Shown here: piece by piece, positions 20,030-29,139 of the stretch
Position numbering within the stretch: position 1 is the stretch's first letter
How the letters are laid out: every line of letters starts with the position of its first letter
NCBI GenBank assembly: GCA_963542845.1
Contig: CAUTZA010000001.1
Location: 1-64,000, forward strand
Reading direction: 5' to 3'
Length of the DNA stretch: 64,000 nt
DNA from: JABCPO02 sp963542845
GTDB lineage: Bacteria > Bacillota > Clostridia > TANB77 > CAG-508
Position numbers and translations under genes: made by a program
The notes under the pieces: generated by a model
Database searches by the model: none
What the model saw: the letters and a program-made list of their open reading frames with translations, nothing else
What the model was told of the DNA's origin: nothing

Positions 20030-20953
20030 ATGAAGAAAATAAAGATAATAGTATTATTAATGACATTATGTTTTTTTACTGTGTATATAACTGGTAATAT
20101 TTATGCTAACGTAGATAATACTTCTAACATAATTATAACTAATTTAAAAACAGGAAAAAATGAAACATTAAATATGAATATAAGTATGAAAAAATTATTA
20201 AATAGTAAGTTTGATAAGATAGAAGGATATAAGCCAGCTAATTTAAGACAGATTAAAGAAAAAGAAATAGATATGAAAAAAATAATAAATGATGATGATA
20301 GATATGAAGCAGAGAATACCAAATATCCATATTCAGCGATAGCATATTTGGAAGCTAGAGATACGCATGGGAATTTAAAGTCAACAGGAACAGCCTTTAT
20401 GATATCAGACAATGTTGCGATTACTGCAGCTCATTGTGTAAAAGGATATCAATCAATAAATATATATCCAGGGTACAGTAAAGGGTATGCACCTTTTGGA
20501 GGAGCTCAAGCAAGTATGATATTAACTGATCAAAGATATACTGATTTTAAAGATAAAGACATAAAAGAACCATTTTATGATTGGGCAATTTTAATATTAG
20601 ACAAAAATATAGGAAATAATTCTGGATGGTTAGGAGCAACTTCTGATATAGGGAATAATTGCGGGTTTTCATCATACCCGGGAGATAAATTTAAAAATGG
20701 ATATGCTGTTCAAATATATTCTCCAGGAAAATTTGCGGGACTTGATACCTATGGAGAAAAAGTATATTTTACAAATGATACAATAGGTGGGTCAAGTGGA
20801 GGTCCAGTTATGCATAGATATGGAAATGACCAATATTATGCACATGGGATATGTTCATTTGAACATAGTGCACCACAATATACATATAATTTTGCACAAT
20901 GGATAACACAAGATTTACTTAAAACGGCTATATATATAGTAAATAACTATTAA
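20030..20953 (+). CDS. Secreted V8-like serine endopeptidase
   Basis: A 307-aa trypsin-fold protease with a signal peptide at residues 1-26 (KIIVLLMTLCFFTVYITG, cut near YANVD). The catalytic triad is visible: His in ITAAHC, Asp in DWAILIL, Ser in IGGSSGGPV. The propeptide-like region between about 27 and 100 is lysine-rich. This fits the S1B/V8 (glutamyl endopeptidase) group, though specificity is not proven. The ATG at 20030 follows AAAAGGAGAAG; an in-frame upstream ATG at 19976 lacks a site and lies in the short peptide ORF. The gene has no CGG in frame and shows more C-ending codons than its neighbours, perhaps reflecting transfer. Confidence 0.85.
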   Translation: MKKIKIIVLLMTLCFFTVYITGNIYANVDNTSNIIITNLKTGKNETLNMNISMKKLLNSKFDKIEGYKPANLRQIKEKEIDMKKIINDDDRYEAENTKYPYSAIAYLEARDTHGNLKSTGTAFMISDNVAITAAHCVKGYQSINIYPGYSKGYAPFGGAQASMILTDQRYTDFKDKDIKEPFYDWAILILDKNIGNNSGWLGATSDIGNNCGFSSYPGDKFKNGYAVQIYSPGKFAGLDTYGEKVYFTNDTIGGSSGGPVMHRYGNDQYYAHGICSFEHSAPQYTYNFAQWITQDLLKTAIYIVNNY

Positions 20954-20967
20954 AGTAAAGGAGAGAT

Positions 20968-21561
20968 ATGAAGAATAAGATAATTTTAATAGTTATAACA
21001 ATAATTTTAATTGTATTAGTATTTTTTATAGGAATACAAATAGGGAAAATTGTTGAAGAAAAGAATATAAAAAATGAAATGAAAAATATTTTAGCAAATG
21101 GTAATTTAAGAAACGAAGGATTTTATTTAGATGTTATAAAAAATAGTAATAAAAAACAAGAAGAGATATTAAATACAAAGTTAATAGTAAAGAATAAAAG
21201 TAGAAAAGAAATTGAAGTTACATATTCTACTTATGATGAAAAAGAAAGAAATGCTACTTTAAAAATGTTTGATACTTATTACTTATTAAAAAAAGTTGGT
21301 GAAGATTGGTATGAGGCAAATACACCATTTATGGGAATTTCTTCTACAGTTAATATTATTGCTCAAAATGAGAAAATAATATTGGGCAAACAATATGATT
21401 TGAAATTTAGTTTTTTAGTTCAAAATTCAGAAAGACAATATGGTTTACCAAATGGAAGATATAAACTTAGAATATATTCGAATTCTACTGATAAAGAATT
21501 GAAATATCAGTTAAGATATAAAGAGGTAGAATTTGAAATAAATGATGGGAGTGACATATGA
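20968..21561 (+). CDS. Membrane-anchored Ig-like domain protein
   Basis: A 197-aa protein with an N-terminal transmembrane helix at about 3-25 and an extracytoplasmic beta-rich region: KLIVKNKSRKEIEV, WYEANTPFMGIS, LPNGRYKLRIYS. The pattern resembles bacterial Ig-like domains that end in LPxGxYR. It begins 14 bases after the protease and overlaps the next gene by 4 bases, so the three form an operon. Function unknown; a role with the protease is inference. Confidence 0.6.
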   Translation: MKNKIILIVITIILIVLVFFIGIQIGKIVEEKNIKNEMKNILANGNLRNEGFYLDVIKNSNKKQEEILNTKLIVKNKSRKEIEVTYSTYDEKERNATLKMFDTYYLLKKVGEDWYEANTPFMGISSTVNIIAQNEKIILGKQYDLKFSFLVQNSERQYGLPNGRYKLRIYSNSTDKELKYQLRYKEVEFEINDGSDI

Positions 21562-22136
21562 TAAAGTCTAATAAAAGTTTAATAATATGCATATTTGTGA
21601 TAATAATATTAATCATTAGTGGATGTTTTGGTTATAAGTTAGGAACAGAAGAAGAAAAGAAAAATAAAGAATATATAATAAATAATAATGAAAAAAATAT
21701 AGAAGAGTTAAGAAAAGAAGGATATAATTTGATATTATCACAGTCTAAAACTATGGATTATGGTTTACCATTAAAAGATACAGAATTAAAAATAAAAGAA
21801 AATAGCATAACTAAAGATTCAATTATACTTGAACTTTTAAGTAAAAGAGGAGAAGAATATATTAATGTTTCAACAAGATATTATATTTTGGAAAGAAAAA
21901 TTAATGGAAAATGGTATCAAATAGAACCAATAGGAATAAAAAGCAAAAAATATTTAGAAAGTGATACTTTAGAAGTATCATTAAATACAAATGTTAAATA
22001 TAATATTTTTAAAGATTTTAGTGAATATACTAAAAAGGGATTACCAAAAGGAAAATATAGAATTATATTTATAAGTCATAATATTAAAGAAAATAATAGT
22101 AAGAGCTATATCGAAAAAGAATTTGAAATTAAATAA
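21558..22136 (+). CDS. Ig-like domain membrane protein or lipoprotein, paralogue of the upstream gene
   Basis: A 192-aa protein with the same plan as its neighbour: N-terminal hydrophobic helix, then WYQIEPIGIKS and LPKGKYRIIFIS. The helix ends IISGCFG, which could be a lipobox, so it may be a lipoprotein. Starts with ATGA overlap at 21558. No CGG site. Ends before a strong bidirectional terminator. Confidence 0.58.
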   Translation: MIKSNKSLIICIFVIIILIISGCFGYKLGTEEEKKNKEYIINNNEKNIEELRKEGYNLILSQSKTMDYGLPLKDTELKIKENSITKDSIILELLSKRGEEYINVSTRYYILERKINGKWYQIEPIGIKSKKYLESDTLEVSLNTNVKYNIFKDFSEYTKKGLPKGKYRIIFISHNIKENNSKSYIEKEFEIK

Positions 22137-22150
22137 TAATTAAAAATGAA

Positions 22151-22180
22151 AAATAACCAGAATAGTTTCTGGTTATTTCA
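22151..22180 (+). terminator. Bidirectional intrinsic terminator
   Basis: AAATAACCAGAA (22151-22162) and TTCTGGTTATTT (22167-22178), loop TAGT. It separates the converging protease operon and zinc permease genes. Confidence 0.85.
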
Positions 22181-22218
22181 TATGTAGAGTTAATAGTTTC
22201 TGTTTTTACTTAAAGTTT

Positions 22219-23046
22219 TTAATTACCTTTAACTAATTTCTTACTAATAAATCCATAACTTTGTATTAATACTATAGTTATAATTAATATTATAACTGAA
22301 AGCATAGCGGTAAATCCGGCTTGGCGCAACATTTAGATAATATGAAAGGATAAGACCGAAGCATAATATCTATAAAACTAAAGATAATTGAAAGGATAAG
22401 AGTTTTCTTGAATCCTTTTTTAAATTGAAGAGCTGTTGCAACAGGGATTGATATAAGTGAGCCTAAAACAAGTACCCCAACAATTCTAATAGAAATTGCT
22501 ATTGCAGAAGCAACTAATATTGAGAATATATATTGTATTAATCTTACCTTAACACCTATTATTTTAGCTGTATCTTCATCATATGCAATATATATAAGCT
22601 TATCATAAAGGATAAATACAGTTAAAAGTGAAATTATACTTAAAAAAGCTACAATATATATATCACTTGTAGTAACAGTAAGAATACTACCGGAACATAA
22701 AAGAATCAGCATTTACGCGTAGTTTTCCGCGAACTTATAACTGTTATTGCAATACCAACACTTAAAGAAAATATAATACTTAAGATTATATCTGTATGTT
22801 TCTTATAGAATGTACGTAAAAATTCAATTAATAATCCTGATGCTGATGTAAATACAAATGCTCCAACTATAGGGTTTATACCTGTAAGAAGTCCGAAGAG
22901 TTATTCCGCGCAAGTGATGAATGTGAAAGGGTATCACCAATCATAGAATACTTTCTTAAAACTAAAAATATACCAATCGTAGGGCATAATATAGATATGA
23001 AAATAGATACTATGAATGCATATTGTATAAACGTGTATTGAAACAT
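22219..23046 (-). CDS. znuB: Metal (zinc-type) ABC transporter permease, six +1 recoding sites
   Basis: Integral membrane subunit of the ABC-3 family for Zn/Mn uptake. Reading from ATG at 23046 and skipping at each CGG gives 273 aa with multiple hydrophobic helices. CGG sites (highest base): 22908 (after GCG), 22895 (CTT), 22729 (TCG), 22692 (TTC, then GGT), 22358 (CTT, then GGT) and 22318 (AGC). Family landmarks appear only after correction: MIGDTLSHSSLAGI, NADSFMFGSILTV, RIVGVLVLGSLISIPVATA and LILSYYLNVAPSGF. The ATG overlaps the ATPase stop by one base. Zinc preference is inferred from the His-rich partner protein. Confidence 0.85.
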
Positions 23047-23718
23047 TATCTTATACCTCCTCTAAACTCTTTAATGTAATTTTCAGGACTACAAAGATGT
23101 CCTTTAGAATTTGCAACATGAAAAATGTTTGTAGAATTTGTTATTGCTGCATCTAAATTATGTTCTACTGCAATTATTGTTAATTTTTTTTCATTATTTA
23201 ATTTCTTTAAAAAAGAATATATTTCGGCCTGTGATGAGACATCTACACCTGTAGAAGGTTCGTCTAAAATTAAAATATCAGGATTTCCTATTAGACTTCT
23301 TGCTATTAAAAGTTTTTGATATTGTCCGTCCGAGATAAGTCTGAGACAAGTTCTTTTCTTTTTGATTCAAGAGAAACAAGCTTTAGAGTTTCTTCAACAA
23401 TTGTTTTGGTATATGCCTTTTTTATTTTAGCATATGAAGATAGAAGTTCTTCTACTGTTATAGGAAAGCCTGATGTATAGCTTTCTTTTTTTTGTGGAAC
23501 ATATCCGTATATTTTTTGTGTTTAATGTTATAGTACCTTTTGTAGGATTTAAGAACCCTAAAATAAGACGAATAAGAGTACTTTTACCGAGAACCATTAT
23601 CACCTATTATAGAAATATAGTCACCTTTTGGTATATTTAAAGATATATTATCTAAAATATATACAGGTGTTTTACTTGTGTTGTTAAAAGTAAATGAAAC
23701 ATTTATTAATTTTATCAA
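23046..23718 (-). CDS. znuC: Metal (zinc-type) ABC transporter ATPase, four +1 recoding sites
   Basis: ATP-binding subunit of the metal importer. Start TTG at 23718 follows a perfect AAAGGAGGAG. CGG sites (highest base): 23589 (TCT-C-GGT), 23507 (ATA-C-GGA), 23332 (TCT-C-GGA) and 23328 (GGA-C-GGA). They restore Walker A GDNGSGKST, the GYVPQ Q-loop, and both glycines of the LSGGQ signature; Walker B ILILDEPSTGVD and the EHN switch follow. Corrected length 222 aa. The two signature sites are adjacent, so the sequence reads TCT C GGA C GGA CAA. Three of the four sites are in invariant catalytic motifs. Confidence 0.88.
23326..23335 (-). other. Back-to-back +1 recoding sites in the LSGGQ signature
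   Basis: Minus strand reads TCT C GGA C GGA CAA. Two successive glycine codons are each preceded by an extra C, so a ribosome must shift +1 twice within two codons. The P-site codon at the second event is itself the glycine just decoded by the first. Confidence 0.85.
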
Positions 23719-23852
23719 AACTCCTCCTTTAAGCTTAAATAATTAATTATTTAATTGTTTTTAATTATTAAAATTTAGTTAATATATATTATATATATTA
23801 TTTAATATTAATAAATAAATGCTAATTACTTGCATTTTCTCATTAAATATCA

Positions 23853-23887
23853 TTGACTTTAATAGTTAATACTGATACTATTATAAT
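23853..23887 (+). promoter_or_regulatory. Promoter with overlapping operator-like inverted repeat (zinc-binding protein gene)
   Basis: TTGACT at 23853-23858 and TACTAT at 23876-23881 with 17-base spacing. TAATAGT (23860-23866) and ACTATTA (23877-23883) form an inverted repeat covering spacer and -10 box, as expected for a metal-dependent repressor (Zur or MntR type). The regulator is not identified. Confidence 0.55.
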
Positions 23888-23890
23888 ATA

Positions 23891-23909
23891 ATTGCAAATA
23901 AATTGCAAT
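23891..23909 (+). promoter_or_regulatory. Second inverted repeat in the zinc-binding protein leader
   Basis: ATTGCAA-ATAAA-TTGCAAT, just downstream of the -10 box and upstream of the SD site. Possibly a second regulator site. Confidence 0.4.
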
Positions 23910-23940
23910 TTAGAATATATTATATTTAAAGGGAGATGTT

Positions 23941-25017
23941 ATGAAAAAGATATTATTAGCAGTACTTTCATTAATTGTATTATTAGCATTATTTGTAGTA
24001 TGTGCATATACTATGAAATGGACTAAAATAACAAATATTACTGATGGTATTAAAGACCAAATTATTGGTAAAAAAGAAGAAAAGAAGAAAGAAACTTCTG
24101 AAAAAAAAATAAAAGTTGCTACAACTATAAAAGCGGTAGAAAGTTTAGTTAAAGCAGTAGGAAAAGATAAGGTTGAAATACAAAAGGTAGTTCCGGATGG
24201 TACAGAAATACACGAATTTGAACCAAAAGCACAAGATATATTAAAACTATCTAATGCAAACCTGTTTATATATAATGGTGATGAACTAGAAACTTGGGCA
24301 GATAAAGCGGTAGAATCAGTTAATAACAAAAATCTAAAAGTTGTTGAACTTGCTAAAGGATTAGATAAGTTAGATGTTAAAGAAAATGATATTTTAGATG
24401 ATGATAAAGACGATAAACATAAAGACCATGACCATGATGATGAGCATAAAAAAGAAGAAAAACATGATGACAAAGAAGAAAAGAAAGAAGGACATCATCA
24501 CCATCATGATGGGAAAGATCCACATACATGGTTATCTTTAAAAAATGCAAAAAAATATGTAGAAAAAATAGAAAAAAGCTTAATAGAAGTAGATTCAAAG
24601 AATAAGGAATTCTATGAAAAAAATTCAAAACAAGTAACAGAAGAAATAGACAAATTATATAATGAATATTCAGAAAAATTTGCAAAATCAACTAAGAAGA
24701 ATTTTGTTATAGGGCATCCAGCACTTGCATATTTAGCACATGAATTTAATTTAAAACAATTAAGTGTTGAAGATGTATTTGGAGAAGGAATACCAACTAT
24801 AGCAAAAATGAAAGCACTTGTTGAATATTGCAAGAAAAATAATGTTAAAGGTATACTTGCAGAAAGTACAGCAAACAAAGATGTTATAAATACTGTATCA
24901 AGAGAAACAGGAGCAAAAGTACTTCCAGTATATATAATGGAAGATCCTGCAGAAAGTTTAGAATATGTAGAAGCTATGAAGAAAAATTTAGAAACAATAT
25001 ATGGTAATTTAAACTAA
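23941..25017 (+). CDS. znuA: Zinc ABC transporter substrate-binding protein with His-rich loop
   Basis: A 358-aa cluster A-I solute-binding protein. An N-terminal hydrophobic helix (residues 5-24) anchors or exports it; a lipobox-like VVCA is possible but weak. The fold starts at KVATTIKAVESLV. A long Asp/His/Lys loop at about 150-195 contains HKDHDHDDEH and HHHHHDGKDPH, typical of zinc-specific members; downstream GHPALAYLAHEF and the ESTANKDV segment give further metal-ligand and hinge features. Divergent from the permease/ATPase pair, sharing a regulatory region. No CGG site. Confidence 0.88.
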   Translation: MKKILLAVLSLIVLLALFVVCAYTMKWTKITNITDGIKDQIIGKKEEKKKETSEKKIKVATTIKAVESLVKAVGKDKVEIQKVVPDGTEIHEFEPKAQDILKLSNANLFIYNGDELETWADKAVESVNNKNLKVVELAKGLDKLDVKENDILDDDKDDKHKDHDHDDEHKKEEKHDDKEEKKEGHHHHHDGKDPHTWLSLKNAKKYVEKIEKSLIEVDSKNKEFYEKNSKQVTEEIDKLYNEYSEKFAKSTKKNFVIGHPALAYLAHEFNLKQLSVEDVFGEGIPTIAKMKALVEYCKKNNVKGILAESTANKDVINTVSRETGAKVLPVYIMEDPAESLEYVEAMKKNLETIYGNLN

Positions 25018-25071
25018 AATATAATAATTAAGAATATTTATATTTAAGAAATTGATACAAATATAAAAATA

Positions 25072-25096
25072 AAGCGAGGTTAAACCTCGCTTCATT
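25072..25096 (+). terminator. Bidirectional intrinsic terminator
   Basis: AAGCGAGGT (25072-25080) and ACCTCGCTT (25084-25092) with a TAA loop, between converging genes. Confidence 0.75.
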
Positions 25097-25877
25097 ATAT
25101 ATTAAGTTCACTTCCAGTACGTAAATATTCAATTTTATCATTTAGCTGTTCTTTTAAATAATTAGCAACATCATCTAAATCAGAAGTTTTAATACTTGTT
25201 TTTAATATAGGATCATCTACTAAATGTAATCCACCAATAAAAAAGTCAATTTTATCAATTTTTAAAGCTTTTTTTATAGTATCTCCTATATTAATAATGC
25301 CATTATGTGAACATCCACTAAATAGATAATATTTATCATTATCTTTTATAACCATAGCTTGTTCATGTTCAAAATTATCTTGAATAAAAGTATTATCGTT
25401 TTGCTTTATTAATATAGCCTTATTATTAGATGTAAGTTCTTTTTTTACCTCAATATTTGGTATTAAAAAAACATTTTCACATATGTTAATTATTGACTTA
25501 TCTGTAAAGACTATTCTATCAGAATAATTTTTAAAGATTAAAGGATCAAGTCCTATAAATTCTTTATCTTTATTATCTTCAAAATAATAATTTTTGTTAG
25601 AATGTTTTTGCATAAATACTTTTGCTTTATTATTATGTTCTAAAAAAGGAATAATTCCTCCTCCATGATCAAAGTGACCATGTGAAATTATCAAATAATC
25701 TATATCAGATATATTTAGATTCATTTTTAAAGCATTAGATATTAATACATCAGATGGACCAGAATCAAATAAAATATTTATATTATTATATTTAATATAT
25801 AGTGAAAGTCCATGTTCATTTTTTAAAAAGGAACAGTTTGAGTTTAAAGTATCTTCTACTATAGTTCCAATATACAT
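25095..25877 (-). CDS. MBL-fold metallohydrolase
   Basis: A 260-aa metallo-beta-lactamase-fold protein. ISHGHFDHGGG at about residues 65-75 is the di-metal motif; FSGCSHNGIINI and GGLHLVDD supply later ligands. This set resembles the archaeal/bacterial group annotated as dihydropterin-related MBL enzymes; the substrate is unknown. An in-frame TTG at 25889 overlaps the TTGGAGGTAAAT ribosome-binding site, so the ATG at 25877 is chosen. No CGG site. Proximity to metal uptake genes may be incidental. Confidence 0.75.
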   Translation of the reverse strand: MYIGTIVEDTLNSNCSFLKNEHGLSLYIKYNNINILFDSGPSDVLISNALKMNLNISDIDYLIISHGHFDHGGGIIPFLEHNNKAKVFMQKHSNKNYYFEDNKDKEFIGLDPLIFKNYSDRIVFTDKSIINICENVFLIPNIEVKKELTSNNKAILIKQNDNTFIQDNFEHEQAMVIKDNDKYYLFSGCSHNGIINIGDTIKKALKIDKIDFFIGGLHLVDDPILKTSIKTSDLDDVANYLKEQLNDKIEYLRTGSELNI

Positions 25878-26047
25878 ATTTACCTCCAAAAAATATAATT
25901 ATTTTAGTTTATAGTTACTTTAAAATAAGTACTATATAATTAATATTATAGGTTATTATGTTAAAATTCAATATTTAAAAAAAAATATTAAACTAAAATA
26001 AAAATGCTAGAAATTTGCAAAAAAATGTTTTAATTATAATTAATATA

Positions 26048-26080
26048 TGGTATAATAAAGATGTTCATATTATATGAACA
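26048..26080 (+). promoter_or_regulatory. Extended -10 promoter and 9-1-9 palindromic operator of the Fur-family gene
   Basis: TGG-TATAAT ends at 26056. TGTTCATATTATATGAACA at 26062-26080 is a perfect 9-1-9 palindrome, the geometry of Fur/Zur/PerR boxes. It covers the likely transcription start, suggesting autoregulation. Confidence 0.6.
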
Positions 26081-26100
26081 ATATATAGAAAGGTGTCTAT

Positions 26101-26494
26101 ATGGCTAAAAAGTTAAATAATACTGCGAACAGAAAGATTATATTAGAAATCTTTCAAAATAGTAATAAACCACTGATAGTTGAAGAAATAGTAAAAATAA
26201 TGTTTGAAAAAACAGGAAAAAAGATGATCTTGTCAACAGTATATAGAAATCTTAAAAACATGGAAGATGTTGGAATTCTAAAAAGAACTTTTAATGAAGA
26301 CGGATCATATATGTACATTCTAAAAGGAGAAAACAGCTGCAGGGCTGAAATAGAATGTGAAAAATGCCATAAAACAGTAGAAATACAAGAAGACACTTTA
26401 AAGGAAGCAGAAAAAACGCTTGCAAAATTACGGTTTCTCGCTTTCTGAAAACATTCACCTAAAAGGAGAATGTAAAAATTGCAAGAAAATATAG
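26101..26494 (+). CDS. Fur-family metal or peroxide regulator, one +1 recoding site
   Basis: A 130-aa winged-helix repressor of the Fur/Zur/PerR family: STVYRNLKNMEDVGILKR is the recognition region at about 45-62, and the structural zinc site has CEKC and CKNC pairs. CGG site 26431 (TTA-C-GGT) restores the C-terminal GFSLSENIHLKGECKNCKKI, including the second CxxC; without it the dimer zinc site is lost. Metal specificity cannot be assigned, though the neighbouring zinc importer makes a Zur role plausible. The palindrome upstream differs from the inverted repeat at the importer, so it may not control that locus. Confidence 0.85.
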
Positions 26495-26546
26495 CTTGCT
26501 AAAAATTATTGTAATAGTATTACTATTATTAATTTTTAATTTTATT

Positions 26547-26600
26547 TAGGGCGAAAAGCCCATCATACTTTTCTTTTCGGAGCATAGCTCCGCCGATTCA
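26547..26600 (+). other. Two small GC-rich hairpins after the Fur-family gene
   Basis: GGGC-GAAAA-GCCC near 26549 with a T-rich stretch after it, then CGGAGC-ATA-GCTCCG near 26578. They are the most GC-rich elements of this intergenic region. The first is a plausible terminator; the second contains CGGA but is not coding. Confidence 0.4.
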
Positions 26601-26630
26601 ATACAATTTAAAAAGATCAATATTGTGTTG

Positions 26631-26662
26631 AGAACCATATCATTTGTGATATGGTTCTTTTT
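26631..26662 (+). terminator. Bidirectional terminator overlapping the rlmH stop codon
   Basis: AGAACCATATCA and TGATATGGTTCT form a stem with loop TTTG, followed by TTTTTTT on the plus strand. The rlmH TGA lies in the stem. Confidence 0.75.
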
Positions 26663-27119
26663 TTATAATCTTAAAACTCCTATATATTTGTTCTAATAGT
26701 ATAAGTCTAAATAATTGATGTGGGAATGTTAGTTTAGAAAAACTAAGAAGCAGATTGGACTTTTTTAATATATTATCAGAAAGTCCATAAGAGCCACCTA
26801 TTATAAATGAGATGGTAGAATATCCAGCAATTGTTACACTATTTATACTACCTGAAAGTTCTTCAGAAGAGAACAGCTTACCATTAATTGCTAAAGAAAT
26901 AATATATTCCTTATCACCAATCTGTTTTAATATCTTATTCTCTTCCTTAAATTTAATAATTTCTATTTCCTCCATATTGGGATTTTGAACAAAATTCTCA
27001 TCCATAACTTCAATAATCTCTAAATTACAATATTTACTTAATCTTTTAGCATATTCATTTATACCATCTATTATATATTTTTCTTTGATTTTACCAACAC
27101 ATATTATTTTTATCTTCAT
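26640..27119 (-). CDS. rlmH: 23S rRNA pseudouridine-1915 N3-methyltransferase
   Basis: SPOUT methyltransferase acting on helix 69 of 23S rRNA. Starts MKIKIICVGKIKEKY; SAM knot FIIGGSYGLSD at about 105-115 and the C-terminal SKLTFPHQLFRLILLEQIYR are diagnostic. Length 159 aa is exactly family-typical when the ATG at 27119 (after GGAGAATTAC) is used rather than an upstream in-frame codon. No CGG site. Confidence 0.93.
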   Translation of the reverse strand: MKIKIICVGKIKEKYIIDGINEYAKRLSKYCNLEIIEVMDENFVQNPNMEEIEIIKFKEENKILKQIGDKEYIISLAINGKLFSSEELSGSINSVTIAGYSTISFIIGGSYGLSDNILKKSNLLLSFSKLTFPHQLFRLILLEQIYRSFKIIKKEPYHK

Positions 27120-27252
27120 GTAATTCTCCAAATTCTAAATATTTTTAATATATATTATGTAATAATTATAATATAATAATGGCATAAATATAATAGGGGA
27201 TAGGTAATAATTATATAGAAATAATTATATTATAATTTTTAAGGAGAATATT

Positions 27253-27701
27253 ATGGAAGAGATAAAAGGATTTGATATATCAAATGATATTATAATAACT
27301 ATAAAAAGGGAGCCTTCAGAAAATATCTTAAAAGGTATAAAAACATATGAATTTAGAAAATATATTCCCCAAAGTAGTATAAGAAGAGTATGGGTATATA
27401 CAGGAATGCCTGTACGGAAAATTAGAATATATGATGGAAATAGATAAGATAATTAAATATCCAGAGAAGATAGAGGAAGATGGAATACGGAAATCTAGAA
27501 TTTAATAATGGACTAAAAGAAAGTATATATGCATATCATATTAAAAAAGTACATATATTAAAAACTCCATTATATTTTAAAGAACTTAAGGAAGATTATA
27601 ATTTTTATCCACCACAGAAATATATATATTTGAAGAATAATAAAAAGCTTTTGGAGAGGTTAAAAAAAGAAAATAATGAACTATTTAAAATATTAAAATA
27701 G
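27253..27701 (+). CDS. ASCH/PUA-like domain protein, two +1 recoding sites
   Basis: A 148-aa protein resembling small ASCH-domain proteins, a PUA-like fold linked to RNA or nucleoside chemistry. ILKGIKTYEFRKYIP and VWVYTGMPVGKLEYMM match the typical 'kTyEfRkr...iyvYst.PvkkIvg' pattern. CGG sites 27415 (GTA-C-GGA) and 27488 (ATA-C-GGA) restore the whole frame, and the corrected length is exact. Good AAGGAG start site. Substrate and partner are unknown. Confidence 0.7.
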
Positions 27702-27845
27702 TTATATGATGATTAAAAAAGTTACTATATATATTATTTGGATATAGTATTTATGGACATTATAATTTAAAAAGATTTTAATAATAGTGGAAGTGTGATA
27801 TATTAGTGTATAACAAAAGCATAATTTATATATCGGAGGTTAGAA

Positions 27846-29072
27846 ATGGAAAATTTGAAAGAAAAAAATGAAAAATTATTAAAAGATATTTCAAGACTTG
27901 TAGATGAAGTAATATCTTTAGAAGAATTAAAAGAAAAACTAGCTACAGGAAAGAAACTTGTAATTAAATATGGGGTTGATTGTACAGCACCATTTTTACA
28001 TTTAGGACATGCAGTAAATCTTTGGACAATGAGAAGATTTCAAGAAGATGGGCATAAAGTAATATTCTTAATAGGTAATTTTACAAGTAAGATAGGAGAC
28101 CCAACAGGTAGAATGACAGCAAGAAAAGTTCTTACAGATGAAGAAATAAATTATGCGGCTGAAGAGTTTATAAAACAAGTGGGTAAAGTCCTTATAACAG
28201 ATAATCCAGAAGTATTTGAAATAAGAAGAAATGGTGAATGGTATAATAATATGCATTTAGCAGATTTTTTAGGATTATGTTCAATGACAACACATTCAAG
28301 AATAATTTCAAGAGATATGTTTCAAAAAAGAATGGAAAACAATGAAGAAATACATATGAATGAAATATTATACCCTATATTACAAGGATATGACTCTAAA
28401 GTCCTTGATTCAGATTTAACAGTTGTAGGTTCAGACCAATTATTTAATGAAATGATGGGAAGATTCTTTCAAGAAAAATATAATCAAGAAAAACAAATAA
28501 TTATAACAACGAAAATAACAAAAGGATTATGGGGAGAAGAAAAACAAAGTAAGAGTATTGGTAACTATATAGCTTTAGAAGACACAAGTAAAGATAAATT
28601 TGGAAAAGCAATGAAATTAACAGATGACAGAATTATAGATTGGATGAAAGTATATACAGATATATCTCTTGAAGATATTGAAAAGATAGAAGAAAGTATA
28701 AGAAATGAGGAATATAATCCAAGAGATGCAAAACTAATGCTTGCACATGCAATTACAGAAAAATATCATGGAAAAGAAATAGCAGATAAAGAAAAAGAAG
28801 AGTTTTTAAAGACTTTTTCTGACAAAGTATTTCCAGAAGATGCAGAAGTTGTAACTGTAAAAGTAGATAAAATTAATATCATAGAATTGTTAAATATATG
28901 TTTTAATAACAGTAAATCTAAAGCTGATTTAAAAAGACTTATAGCTCAAGGAGGAGTAATTTTAAATGAAGAAAAGATAGAAAATGTAACAGAGGAAGTT
29001 ATTATAAAATCGGAGAATCAATTAAAAGTAGGTAAAAGAAATTTCTTTAAGGTTATTTTAGATAATAATTAG
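27846..29072 (+). CDS. tyrS: Tyrosyl-tRNA synthetase
   Basis: A 408-aa class I synthetase charging tRNA-Tyr. The HIGH-like HLGHAV is at about residues 57-62, the Tyr pocket VVGSDQLFNEMMGRFFQ and KMSKS-like KQSKSIGN follow, and a C-terminal S4-like domain (KADLKRLIAQGGVILNEEKI) ends the protein. This longer HLGH form belongs to the TyrRS-2 branch rather than the B. subtilis TyrS type. It is a single frame with no CGG site, in contrast to trpS and ileS in the same window. No T-box was recognised upstream. Confidence 0.92.
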   Translation: MENLKEKNEKLLKDISRLVDEVISLEELKEKLATGKKLVIKYGVDCTAPFLHLGHAVNLWTMRRFQEDGHKVIFLIGNFTSKIGDPTGRMTARKVLTDEEINYAAEEFIKQVGKVLITDNPEVFEIRRNGEWYNNMHLADFLGLCSMTTHSRIISRDMFQKRMENNEEIHMNEILYPILQGYDSKVLDSDLTVVGSDQLFNEMMGRFFQEKYNQEKQIIITTKITKGLWGEEKQSKSIGNYIALEDTSKDKFGKAMKLTDDRIIDWMKVYTDISLEDIEKIEESIRNEEYNPRDAKLMLAHAITEKYHGKEIADKEKEEFLKTFSDKVFPEDAEVVTVKVDKINIIELLNICFNNSKSKADLKRLIAQGGVILNEEKIENVTEEVIIKSENQLKVGKRNFFKVILDNN

Positions 29073-29139
29073 TAGAAAAAAAATGTTTTGTGAGATATAA
29101 TTGTTATGGAATTATATGTAATATATGAGAGGTTAAATT

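Noticed and set aside
26578..26595. CGGA near 26578 as a shift site
   Set aside because: It lies in a non-coding hairpin after the Fur-family gene, not in any reading frame.
27702..27845. T-box riboswitch upstream of tyrS
   Set aside because: No T-box consensus, specifier loop or terminator/antiterminator pair could be recognised.
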